Assembly (NCBI RefSeq): GCF_030159855.1
Contig: NZ_BSNG01000001.1
Location: forward strand, 3,100,001-3,164,000
DNA: 64,000 bases
Source: Devosia yakushimensis
GTDB taxonomy: Bacteria > Pseudomonadota > Alphaproteobacteria > Rhizobiales > Devosiaceae
Direction of reading: 5' to 3'
The notes under the pieces are model-generated. The model saw only the letters and a list, made by a program, of their open reading frames with translations. It searched no databases and was not told the origin of the DNA. The position numbers and the translations under genes are program-made. Positions within the stretch are counted from its first letter, which is position 1, and the number at the start of each line of letters is the position of its first letter. This document shows positions 16,672 through 23,870 of this stretch, piece after piece.

Positions 16672-16718
16672 TTAACAAGATGTAAATTTTAATGAATTTG
16701 CTGAATACTACATTCAGC
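16672..16718. promoter_or_regulatory. AT-rich control region upstream of cpaB with inverted repeat and CtrA-like box
   Basis: The 203 bp between cpaA and cpaB are markedly AT-rich compared with the surroundings. TTAACAAGATGTAAA at 16672-16686 is one base from the TTAA-N7-TTAA box bound by CtrA in Alphaproteobacteria. GCTGAAT and ATTCAGC (16700-16718) form a perfect inverted repeat with a 5 bp spacer. The region is a good place for the cpaB promoter on the minus strand. Regulation by CtrA is known for Caulobacter pili and is inferred here. Confidence 0.4.
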
Positions 16719-16772
16719 CGAATATAGGTCATTTGATTTACTGAAACGGCACCGGCATCGGGCAGCGCTCTC

Positions 16773-17273
16773 TCAGGCAGAGAGACGTTCGAAAATGACC
16801 GAATTGGAATAGGTCAGCAGGCCCGCTGCTGCGAGTGCGACGCCGTAGGGAATGCCCGATTTGCTGTCATGGAGCCGTTCGAGCCAGCGATAACGGGCAA
16901 GAAATGGCGTGAGCGGCAACCTGCGCAGGGCCAGGATCAGCAGCGTCAACACGCCGCCCAAAACGGCTGCATAGACCAGGTAGGGCAGAGTGAGCCCGAA
17001 GCCGAGCCAGAGCGCGGTGGCGGCCGCGAGCTTGGCATCACCACCACCCACCCAGCGCAGGGCGAAAAAGGTAAAGCCGGCTACCAACACGATGAGCGCA
17101 GCGACCACATGCATGGCAAATTGCTGCAGCGGCAGATTGACGGCCATGGCCGTGATGCAGAAACCCACGACCAGCAGCAGGACGAGCTTGTTGGAAATGC
17201 GCATGGTCAAAAGATCGGAGGAGGCGGCAAAGGCCATGCCGAGCGGAAAAAACAGCAATGCAAGCGTGGCCAT
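16773..17273 (-). CDS. cpaA: Prepilin peptidase CpaA
   Basis: A 166-residue type IV prepilin peptidase of the short A24A class without the N-methylase domain. It cleaves Flp pilin and the TadE/TadG pseudopilins at the inner membrane. The two catalytic aspartates are in SSDLLTMRISNK (near residue 20) and in the GGGDAKL motif (near residue 78). The first motif has ISN where most relatives have IPN. About six membrane segments are visible. ATG at 17273 follows GGGGAT. It is downstream of flp, separated by a strong terminator-like hairpin. Confidence 0.9.
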   Translation of the reverse strand: MATLALLFFPLGMAFAASSDLLTMRISNKLVLLLVVGFCITAMAVNLPLQQFAMHVVAALIVLVAGFTFFALRWVGGGDAKLAAATALWLGFGLTLPYLVYAAVLGGVLTLLILALRRLPLTPFLARYRWLERLHDSKSGIPYGVALAAAGLLTYSNSVIFERLSA

Positions 17274-17337
17274 AGGAGCATCCCCAAAACGGCGTCATTC
17301 TGCCAATGCGCCGTGGAGACAATGCGACGGGCGGCGT

Positions 17338-17386
17338 TAAAAAACGACAAAAAGAAAAGGGGAAAGCGACAAGCACTTTCCCCTTT
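17338..17386 (-). terminator. Rho-independent terminator after flp pilin
   Basis: Read on the minus strand, AAAGGGGAAAG and CTTTCCCCTTT form a perfect 11 bp stem (17356-17366 with 17376-17386) around a 9-base loop, followed by a T-rich run (TCTTTTTG, then TTTTTT). It lies 43 bp after the flp stop codon and 65 bp before cpaA, so most pilin transcripts should end here. Confidence 0.85.
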
Positions 17387-17428
17387 CCACTTGCTGCGGC
17401 ACCGGAAGTCGACGCCGAGCCACAATCC

Positions 17429-17629
17429 TTATGGAGTAGTCGGAGCTGCGCCAGTAGGCACATCGACATTGTCGAGACGGGTGGAGATGCCCGTAAACAG
17501 CTCGCTGAGGCTGCCGCCCAGCAGGGTCGCAGCGCCGATGATGGCAACGGAGATCAGTGCGGCGATCAGGCCGTATTCGATTGCGGTCGCGCCGGACTCA
17601 TCCTTGGCGAAACGTGCGAAAATATTCAT
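17429..17629 (-). CDS. Flp/Fap type IVb major pilin
   Basis: A 66-residue pilin. A short basic leader (MNIFARFAKDESG) is followed by the Flp cleavage site, G before ATAIEYGLIAALISV, with the conserved Glu and Tyr. The hydrophobic helix spans about residues 17-40, and the C-terminus is Pro/Thr-rich. After processing by CpaA it polymerises into the Flp pilus used for adhesion. The ORF extends to 17701; the ATG at 17629 is chosen because GGAGCCTGGGA lies just upstream and it gives the normal leader. It is the only Flp pilin in the window. Confidence 0.95.
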   Translation of the reverse strand: MNIFARFAKDESGATAIEYGLIAALISVAIIGAATLLGGSLSELFTGISTRLDNVDVPTGAAPTTP

Positions 17630-18004
17630 TCCCAGGCTCCTTTTAATAACGTCATCGGGTGACGCCGTCGTTCGACACGTCACACATCGAACATGAGACA
17701 AAAACTAGTGGTGACTTGTTGCAATTGCGTTAATCGACGACCTGCCGGCAGGGGTTTTTTGGCCCGATTTTCGTATGATAATCAAAGCCTTAACAAAACG
17801 CTCGGCCTTTTACCTATCCGCGTATGATAAGTATAAAGAGAGGAACTACTTAAATACTTTGCTAAATGAAGTTTAAACGCGAATTTGAAACGCCGACTGG
17901 ATGGTGGAACGGCCTGAAAAACCGGGGCTTCGGCCGTGTTTGCCAAAAATTCACCATTCCGGCGGAAGCTGGCTTTGTCGCTTTACATTTAGCCGGATCG
18001 TTTC
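17630..18004. other. Divergent 375 bp intergenic region of the pilus locus
   Basis: This AT-rich region separates flp (minus) from the CpaC-N-domain gene (plus) and should hold both promoters. CCTGCCGGCAGG at 17741-17752 is a perfect palindrome directly followed by GG and six T, which looks like a plus-strand intrinsic terminator although no plus-strand gene lies before it. An ORF from 17866 overlaps the next gene in another frame and looks noncoding. Nothing else was recognised. Confidence 0.5.
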
Positions 18005-18448
18005 ATGCGTCTGTCCCTTGCTGCTTGTGCCGCCATCTGCCTGTCGCTGGTCGGCCCGGGGGTCAGCGCCGCCGATGGACTGCCGATAGATGTCAACGTC
18101 AATATGGCGCGGGTGCTGCGGATCAATTCGCCAGCCGCGACGGTTATCATTGGCAATCCGGGCATAGCCGATGTCACCATCCAGGACCCGCTGACCCTGG
18201 TGTTGACGGGCAAAAGCTATGGGCAAACCAATCTGATCGTGCTCGATGCCCAGGGCAGCCCAATCGCCGACACCATGATCGAGGTGAAGCAGATGCAGGC
18301 GGGGGTGATGACGGTCTATCAAGGGCAGAACCGGACCACGCTATCCTGCGCGCCGACCTGCCAGCCCATCATCATGCTGGGTGACGACAATTCCTTTACC
18401 GCACAAACCCTGGCTTCGTCGCAGGTCGTACAGTCTGCTGCGCAGTAA
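18005..18448 (+). CDS. Stand-alone pilus assembly N-terminal-domain protein
   Basis: A 147-residue secreted protein with signal peptide MRLSLAACAAICLSLVG and a cleavage site near SAADG. The mature part matches the T2SS/T3SS pilus N-terminal domain that also opens CpaC: VNMARVLRINSPAATVIIG and LVLTGKSYGQTNLIVLD. No secretin domain follows. The last 40 residues carry two cysteines (LSCAPTC) that could form a disulfide. Its position at the head of the tadE/tadG arm suggests a periplasmic accessory role around the CpaC pore, perhaps partly standing in for CpaD. That role is inference. Confidence 0.8.
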   Translation: MRLSLAACAAICLSLVGPGVSAADGLPIDVNVNMARVLRINSPAATVIIGNPGIADVTIQDPLTLVLTGKSYGQTNLIVLDAQGSPIADTMIEVKQMQAGVMTVYQGQNRTTLSCAPTCQPIIMLGDDNSFTAQTLASSQVVQSAAQ

Positions 18449-18561
18449 GCCGTTAAGCCAAATTTAACCTTCGGCGAGAACGGCTGGCCGATGCGGGCCG
18501 CCTGTAACAAAGGATTAGGCAAAAGTCCTTAGCGTGCCGGCGACTAACCGCATGTGGGCTC

Positions 18562-19146
18562 ATGATCAAGTCAATCGCATCACTGCTCGGCCGAGCGTCG
18601 CCGGGGAAACGCTGGCGTGCCTTTGCACGCCATGAGGGTGGTGTGACCATAATCGAATTCGGCCTGCTGGCGCTGCCGTTCTTTGCCATCATGACGGCCA
18701 TTCTGGAAACCTCGCTGGTCTTCATGTCCGGCCAGATCCTGGAAAGCGCGGTGCAGGATGCCAGCCGGATGATCCGGACGGGACAGGCCCAGCAGCGCGG
18801 CGACACGCTCGCCTCATTCCGCACCAATGTCTGCGACAGGCTTTATGGCCTGTTTTCCGATTGCTCGGGGCTTCATGTGCAGGTGTCGGTCGTGTCCAAT
18901 TTCCAATCCGCAACGGTGGAGGCGCCGGTGGACTGGGCCTGCAGCGACGAGAATTGCGGCTGGACCAAAGATGAAGATTACAAGGCCGGGCAAGGATCGA
19001 ACGTGGTCCTGGTGCAGGTCTATTACAAATATCCGGTACTGCTGAATCTCAACTTCCTCGGCGGCTCCCTGGGGCTCGCCAACCTCAATGACGGGCGGCG
19101 CCTTTTGGGCGCCGTGACCGTCTTCCGCAACGAGCCCTTCACATGA
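18562..19146 (+). CDS. tadE: TadE-type pseudopilin
   Basis: A 194-residue protein with a basic N-terminal leader and the TadE processing motif GGVTIIEFGLLALPFF, a hydrophobic helix with Glu at the fifth position after cleavage. The extracytoplasmic part has four Cys, including ACSDENCGW and DCSGLH. TadE-like pseudopilins are cleaved by CpaA and are needed for Flp pilus production. It overlaps the next gene by 4 bp (ATGA), so the two are translationally coupled. Confidence 0.88.
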   Translation: MIKSIASLLGRASPGKRWRAFARHEGGVTIIEFGLLALPFFAIMTAILETSLVFMSGQILESAVQDASRMIRTGQAQQRGDTLASFRTNVCDRLYGLFSDCSGLHVQVSVVSNFQSATVEAPVDWACSDENCGWTKDEDYKAGQGSNVVLVQVYYKYPVLLNLNFLGGSLGLANLNDGRRLLGAVTVFRNEPFT

Positions 19147-19721
19147 TCGTCGCCTGGACGAAAACCAAACAATTACTGGCTCGTTTTGCGGCAGAACCGG
19201 CTGGCGTCGCGGCGGTTGAATTTGCGCTGGTCGTACCGATCATGCTGGTGGTCTATCTGGGGACCACGGAGGCCAGCGCGCTGATCACGATGGATCGCAA
19301 GGTGCAATCGGTGGCCGGCGCGTTGGGCGATCTGGTAGCGCGCGAGAACGCGACCATTTCCGGCGCCACATTGCAGGATTATTTCCAGGCATCCTCGGGC
19401 ATCATGTCGCCCTATATGCCGACAGGCCTCAAACAGATCGTGACTTCGGTGCAGGTAATGGCGGATGGCACGACCAGCGTAGCGTGGTCGCGACCCTATA
19501 CGACCGGCGACGCCGACGTGGTAGCGACGGGCCATGAGGTGGGTAAGCCCTATGCCCTACCCGCGGATATGACCGATATCGCCAAGGGCAGCTATGTCAT
19601 CGTCTCGGAGGCCAGCTACAGCTATAAGCCACTTTTCGGGCTGGTTTTCGACCAAGCGATCGACCTTTATCGCGAGAGTTTCTACATGCCGCGCTTTGGC
19701 GAGCCGATCGCCCTGAACTAG
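19143..19721 (+). CDS. TadE/TadG-family pseudopilin
   Basis: A 192-residue partner of the preceding tadE. The membrane segment PAGVAAVEFALVVPIMLVV carries the TadE-type Glu, and QDYFQASSGIMSPYMPTGLKQ-like sequence follows in the extracytoplasmic domain. It is far shorter than classical TadG with its von Willebrand domain, so it is best called a second TadE-like pseudopilin or minor TadG. It starts with ATG overlapping the previous stop codon. A HAD gene follows after 62 bp. Confidence 0.82.
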   Translation: MIVAWTKTKQLLARFAAEPAGVAAVEFALVVPIMLVVYLGTTEASALITMDRKVQSVAGALGDLVARENATISGATLQDYFQASSGIMSPYMPTGLKQIVTSVQVMADGTTSVAWSRPYTTGDADVVATGHEVGKPYALPADMTDIAKGSYVIVSEASYSYKPLFGLVFDQAIDLYRESFYMPRFGEPIALN

Positions 19722-19783
19722 GCGTTGCACGAGCCTGCTGCCCATGGCACAAGCCAACCAGCTTCCTTCCCCTGGTGATTTCC

Positions 19784-20404
19784 ATGACCGATGCACCCGT
19801 CCCTGTTTTCGATCTCGGCGGCGTGTTCGTCGAGTGGAACCCGATGTACCTGTTCCGCAAGCTCTTCGAGAGCGAAGAGGACGCATTGTGGTTTCACCAG
19901 AATATCTGCACGCTGGACTGGAACCTCGAATTCGACGCAGGGGAAATCTATTCGGAAGGCGTGGCCAAGCTCATCACCCGCTTCCCCAAATATTGGCGCG
20001 AAATCCAGGCCTTCGATCTGCGCTGGAAGGAAACGCTGGGCGGGTTCATCCAGGGCACGATCGATATCCATGACGAATTGATCGAGCAGGAAATCCCCAC
20101 CTTTGCCATTACCAATTTCTCCTGGGAGAAATGGGTCAGCTGCCTGGGCGAATGGCCCTTCCTCGAAAAATTCGATGGCGTGATCGTCTCCGGGCTCGAA
20201 GGGCTGGTGAAACCCGATCCGCGGCTCTATCGCGTGTTCTGCGAGCGGTATGGCCTGGCGCCAGAAAGCTGCGTCTTCATCGACGACAGCGAGCCCAATA
20301 TCGTGGCGGCGCGGAAATACGGCATGCATGGCATCCACTTCAAGGACCCGGTCATGCTGCGCAAGGAATTGATTGCGCTGGGGCTGCCGCTCAAGGCGAA
20401 GTAG
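19784..20404 (+). CDS. HAD-IA family hydrolase (YihX-like)
   Basis: A 206-residue haloacid dehalogenase-superfamily protein. Motif I is PVFDLGGVFVEWNP, with the nucleophile Asp and Gly in place of the second Asp, as in YihX-like members. Motif II is the Asn/Ser-containing AITNFSW, motif III the Lys of GLVKPDPRLYRVF, and motif IV FIDDSEPNI. YihX of E. coli hydrolyses glucose-1-phosphate; the substrate here is unknown. The ATG at 19784 is preferred to the in-frame GTG at 19775. It is not obviously linked to the pilus genes before it. Confidence 0.85.
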   Translation: MTDAPVPVFDLGGVFVEWNPMYLFRKLFESEEDALWFHQNICTLDWNLEFDAGEIYSEGVAKLITRFPKYWREIQAFDLRWKETLGGFIQGTIDIHDELIEQEIPTFAITNFSWEKWVSCLGEWPFLEKFDGVIVSGLEGLVKPDPRLYRVFCERYGLAPESCVFIDDSEPNIVAARKYGMHGIHFKDPVMLRKELIALGLPLKAK

Positions 20405-20410
20405 TTTTGG

Positions 20411-20462
20411 CCCCTTCCCTTCTCCCCTTGCGGGAGAAGGTGCCCGCAGGGCGGATGAGGGG
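20411..20462. repeat. Rhizobiales-type GC-rich intergenic palindrome, copy 1
   Basis: CTTCTCCCCTTGCGGGAGAAG and GTGCCCGCAGGGCGGATGAGG form two consecutive hairpins. The reverse complement matches 28122-28171 nearly base for base. The element sits between the convergent HAD gene and upp, where it may terminate both. Confidence 0.7.
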
Positions 20463-20470
20463 AAGAAGGT

Positions 20471-21100
20471 TCATTTCGTGCCGTACATCCGATCACCGGC
20501 GTCACCCAGCCCCGGGATGATGTAACCCTTCTCGTTGAGATGGCTATCGATGGCGGCGGTGAAAACCGGCACGTCGGGGTGGGTTTCGCCGAAATGCTTG
20601 ATGCCTTCGGGGGCGGCGAGCAGGCAGAGGAAGCGGATATTGTTGGCGCCGCGTTCCTTGAGCTTATCGATGGCGGCGGTGGCCGAATTGGCCGTGGCCA
20701 GCATTGGATCGACCACGATGATCAGGCGGTCTTCGAGATTGGATGGCGCCTTGAAGTAATATTCGACCGGCTCGAGCGTTTCGTGATCACGATAGATGCC
20801 GATATGGGCGACGCGGGCGGCCGGGACCAGATCGAGCATACCATCGAGCAGGCCATTGCCGGCGCGCAGGATGGAGGCGAAAACCAGTTTCTTGCCCTTG
20901 ATGGCAGGCGACTGCATTTCGGCCATCGGGGTCTCGATGGGGATCATCTCCAGCTCGAGATCGCGCGTGACCTCGTAGCACATCAGATGGGCGATTTCGC
21001 GCAACAGGCGGCGGAACCCCGCTATGGAGGTCTCCTTGTTCCGCATGATGGTCAGCTTGTGCTGGATGAGGGGGTGATCAAGGACGGTCACGCTGCTCAT
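20471..21100 (-). CDS. upp: Uracil phosphoribosyltransferase
   Basis: A 209-residue cytosolic enzyme converting uracil and PRPP to UMP. The PRPP-binding segment is VVDPMLATANSATAAID, and the uracil-binding C-terminus reads YIIPGLGDAGDRMYGTK. The flexible loop SILRAGNGLLDGM is also present. The ATG at 21100 follows AGGTGATC; the ORF continues upstream to 21136. As last gene of the nucleoside island it re-uses uracil that DeoA would release from uridine or deoxyuridine. Confidence 0.95.
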   Translation of the reverse strand: MSSVTVLDHPLIQHKLTIMRNKETSIAGFRRLLREIAHLMCYEVTRDLELEMIPIETPMAEMQSPAIKGKKLVFASILRAGNGLLDGMLDLVPAARVAHIGIYRDHETLEPVEYYFKAPSNLEDRLIIVVDPMLATANSATAAIDKLKERGANNIRFLCLLAAPEGIKHFGETHPDVPVFTAAIDSHLNEKGYIIPGLGDAGDRMYGTK

Positions 21101-21119
21101 GGGATCACCTGCTCTTGCC

Positions 21120-21164
21120 GCGTTTCCGAACCGCAAAACCGGTGGCCACTTTTGCTGGAAACGC
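21120..21164. repeat. Nested palindrome between deoB and upp
   Basis: GCGTTTCC and GGAAACGC form the outer arms; GCAAAA and TTTTGC the inner arms, around CCGGTGGCCAC. Similar GTTTCCG...GGAAAC elements are common between genes in Rhizobiales. It lies in the 71 bp gap between deoB and upp and could reduce read-through into upp. Confidence 0.65.
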
Positions 21165-21171
21165 TCGGGGG

Positions 21172-22389
21172 TTAAAGAAAGCTCTTGCCATGCCGCCCGG
21201 GCGCCAGACCGAGCCAGTGGGCAATGGTTTCGCCAATATCTGCGAAGGTAGAGCGAATGCCAATCTCGCCCTGCGACACGCTTGGGGAAAAGAGCAGAAT
21301 CGGGATCTGCTCGCGGGTGTGGTCGGTGCCCTGCCAGGTCGGATCATTGCCGTGGTCGGCGGTGAGGATCAAGAGATCATCGTGCTTGAGTTTGGCGATC
21401 AATTCGGGCAGGCGGGCATCGAAATATTCGAGGGCCGCGGCATAGCCGGGTACGTCGCGGCGATGGCCATATTCGCTGTCGAAGTCGACGAAATTGGTCA
21501 TGACGAAGGCTCGGTCGGCCGCCATTTCGAGGGCTTCAAGGGTCTTGTCGAAGAGCTGCGGCAGGCCGGTGCCCTTGATTTTGTGGGTGACGCCGTGACC
21601 GGCATAGATGTCGGAAATCTTGCCGATGGCGAAGACCTGATGGCCGGCCGCCTTATTGCGGTCAAGCAAGGTGGGCTCGGGCGGGGCAATGGCGAAATCG
21701 CGGCGATTGCCGGTGCGCTTGAAGCTGGCTGCATCCTCGCCAATGAAGGGGCGCGCGATGACGCGGCCGATCTTGAGCGGCGAGGTCATCCAGAAGGCGA
21801 TTTCGCAGACGCGGTACAAGCGATCGAGGCCGAAATGGGTTTCGTGCGCCGCGATCTGGAAGACGCTGTCGATCGAGGTATAGACGATGGGCTTGCCGGT
21901 GCGGATGCTTTCTTCGCCCAGCTCGGCAATGATCTCCGTGCCGGAGGCATGACGATTGCCCAAGACGCCCGGCAATTCGGCCTTTTCGATCAGGTCGGCG
22001 ATCAGATCATCGGGAAAGGTTGGGACAGTCTGGGGAAAATAGCCCCATTCGAAGGGGACCGGGACGCCCGCGATTTCCCAATGGCCGGAGGGGGTGTCCT
22101 TGCCTTTGCTGACTTCGCGGCCGACGCCGAAACGGCCGCCTTTGGGCGTGGCGGACAGGTTGGGCGGCAGGGTGCCGGTCGAGAGCTTTATCGCGGCGCC
22201 GATGCCAAGCGCATCAAGGTTAGGCACGTTGAGCGGGCCGCTGCGCAGGCCAGCGCGGTCGGCTTTGCCGGCGGCGGCGTGTTCGGCGATGTGGCCGAAC
22301 GTATTGGAGCCGGTATCGCCATAGGCGGCAGCGTCAGGTGCGCCGCCAATGCCGACGCTATCGAGAATGCACAGAATGGCGCGGGGCAT
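21172..22389 (-). CDS. deoB: Phosphopentomutase
   Basis: A 405-residue Mn-dependent phosphopentomutase of the alkaline-phosphatase superfamily. It interconverts (deoxy)ribose-1-phosphate and (deoxy)ribose-5-phosphate. The first metal Asp is in ILCILDSVGIGGAPDA; the second metal site is LTADHGNDPTWQGTDHTRE. The phospho-acceptor Thr is in the DTPSGHWE motif. Length is normal. It lies 5 bp after deoA and passes sugar phosphates from the phosphorylases to DeoC. Confidence 0.96.
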   Translation of the reverse strand: MPRAILCILDSVGIGGAPDAAAYGDTGSNTFGHIAEHAAAGKADRAGLRSGPLNVPNLDALGIGAAIKLSTGTLPPNLSATPKGGRFGVGREVSKGKDTPSGHWEIAGVPVPFEWGYFPQTVPTFPDDLIADLIEKAELPGVLGNRHASGTEIIAELGEESIRTGKPIVYTSIDSVFQIAAHETHFGLDRLYRVCEIAFWMTSPLKIGRVIARPFIGEDAASFKRTGNRRDFAIAPPEPTLLDRNKAAGHQVFAIGKISDIYAGHGVTHKIKGTGLPQLFDKTLEALEMAADRAFVMTNFVDFDSEYGHRRDVPGYAAALEYFDARLPELIAKLKHDDLLILTADHGNDPTWQGTDHTREQIPILLFSPSVSQGEIGIRSTFADIGETIAHWLGLAPGRHGKSFL

Positions 22390-22394
22390 GGGGC

Positions 22395-23717
22395 TTACTC
22401 CGTTGGTGCGAGACGCGCGGCAATGAGATCGTGGCGCGGGGCGGCGTCGCCGAGGCGATAGGCGGATTTGAGGCGGTCGGTGGCATCGGCCGCCGAGGCT
22501 TCGTCGTGGGCATGGATGCAGGCGATAGGGGTCTGTGCGTCGGCATGGGCGCCGAGGCCCAGGAGGCGGTCGAAGCCGACAGTGTGATCGATGCTGTCGC
22601 TGGGCATGGTGCGGCCGCCGCCAAGGGCGACGACGGCCATGCCAACGCCCTTGGTGTCAATGGCGGCGATAGTGCCCTGCCCTGCCGCGAAGACGTCGCG
22701 GATGATGGGGGCGGGGGCGAGATGGGTGTCCATGTGCTCAACGAAATCGGCGGGACCGCCAAGGGCGGTGACCATGCGGGCGAAGCGCTCGGCGGCGCGG
22801 CCGCTGTCGAGCGCATCATCCACCAGCTTGCGGGCGGCGGAGACGGTTTCGGCAATACCGGTCATGGCCGCGAGTTCGGCGCAAAGGGCGAGGGTGACTT
22901 CGCGCAGGCGGGCGTCCTGGTGCTTGCCAGTGAGAAAGTCGACGGCGTTGCGGACTTCCAGACCATTGCCGGCGGCAGAAGCGAGCGGCTCGTTCATGTC
23001 GGTGATCAGTGCTGACGTTTTGAGGCCCGCGCCATTGGCGACAGTGACCAAGCTTTGGCCCAGATCGCGGGATTTTTTCAGCGTGGGCATGAAGGCGCCG
23101 GAGCCGGTTTTGACGTCGAGGATCAGTGCGCCCAGGCCAGCAGCCAGCTTTTTGGAAAGGATGGAGGCGGTGATGAGAGAAATGGATTCCACCGTCCCCG
23201 TGACGTCGCGGATGGCGTAGAGGGCCTTGTCGGCGGGGGCGAGGTCGGCGGTTTGGCCGATAATGGCGCAGCCGGCGTCCTTCACGACCTGGCGGAACAG
23301 GGCGTTGTCGGGGCTGGTGGTGTAGCCGGGAATGGCGTCGAATTTGTCGAGCGTGCCGCCGGTATGGCCCAGGCCTCGGCCCGAGATCATGGGAACGTAA
23401 ATGCCGATGGCGGCAAGGATCGGCGCGAGCATGAGGCTGACATTGTCGCCGACGCCGCCGGTGGAGTGTTTGTCGGCCACGGGGCCATCGAGATCGGACC
23501 AATCGAGCACGGTGCCGCTATCGCGCATGGCCAGGGTCAGCGCGACGCGTTCGGGCATGGTCATGTCGTTGAAATAGACGGCCATGGCGAGGGCGGCGGC
23601 TTGGGCGTGGGAGACGCTGCCATGGGTGAAGCCATGGATGAAGGCGGCGATTTCGTCGGCGGAGAGGGCCTGGCCGTCGCGCTTTTTGGCGATGACTTCT
23701 TGGGGGAGGAAGACCAT
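22395..23717 (-). CDS. deoA: Thymidine phosphorylase
   Basis: A 440-residue pyrimidine nucleoside phosphorylase (NP-II family) that splits thymidine or deoxyuridine into base and deoxyribose-1-phosphate. The signature segments are VADKHSTGGVGDNVSLM (phosphate site) and SGRGLGHTGGTLDKFD. The N-terminal helical domain, central alpha/beta domain and C-terminal hammerhead region are all present. It starts at ATG 23717 after a repeat-filled 153 bp gap and is followed by deoB. Confidence 0.96.
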   Translation of the reverse strand: MVFLPQEVIAKKRDGQALSADEIAAFIHGFTHGSVSHAQAAALAMAVYFNDMTMPERVALTLAMRDSGTVLDWSDLDGPVADKHSTGGVGDNVSLMLAPILAAIGIYVPMISGRGLGHTGGTLDKFDAIPGYTTSPDNALFRQVVKDAGCAIIGQTADLAPADKALYAIRDVTGTVESISLITASILSKKLAAGLGALILDVKTGSGAFMPTLKKSRDLGQSLVTVANGAGLKTSALITDMNEPLASAAGNGLEVRNAVDFLTGKHQDARLREVTLALCAELAAMTGIAETVSAARKLVDDALDSGRAAERFARMVTALGGPADFVEHMDTHLAPAPIIRDVFAAGQGTIAAIDTKGVGMAVVALGGGRTMPSDSIDHTVGFDRLLGLGAHADAQTPIACIHAHDEASAADATDRLKSAYRLGDAAPRHDLIAARLAPTE

Positions 23718-23741
23718 GGATGGCTCTTTTTGTTTAGGGGA

Positions 23742-23857
23742 TACCCCCTCCTAACCTCCCCCTGATAGAGGGAGGGATCTCTCCACGCTTGGGGCGGGAT
23801 CGCGTTTTTAGCTCTGGGCCGTCCCTCCCCCTATCAGGGGGAGGTTAGGTGGGGGTA
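23742..23857. repeat. 116 bp palindromic intergenic element, copy 2
   Basis: Same family as 2206-2322 but inverted. The ends are TACCCCCTCCTAACCTCCCC and its complement ending GGTTAGGTGGGGGTA; the segment GAGGGAGGGATCTCTCCAC matches the reverse complement of copy 1. It occupies most of the gap between the ALDH16-type gene and deoA, inside an otherwise tight gene run. Confidence 0.8.
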
Positions 23858-23870
23858 CTCCGATGCCCGA

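Noticed and set aside
17741..17760. Intrinsic terminator on the plus strand (CCTGCCGGCAGG plus T-run)
   Set aside because: It has the form of a terminator, but no plus-strand gene lies before it, so it was only described within the intergenic entry.
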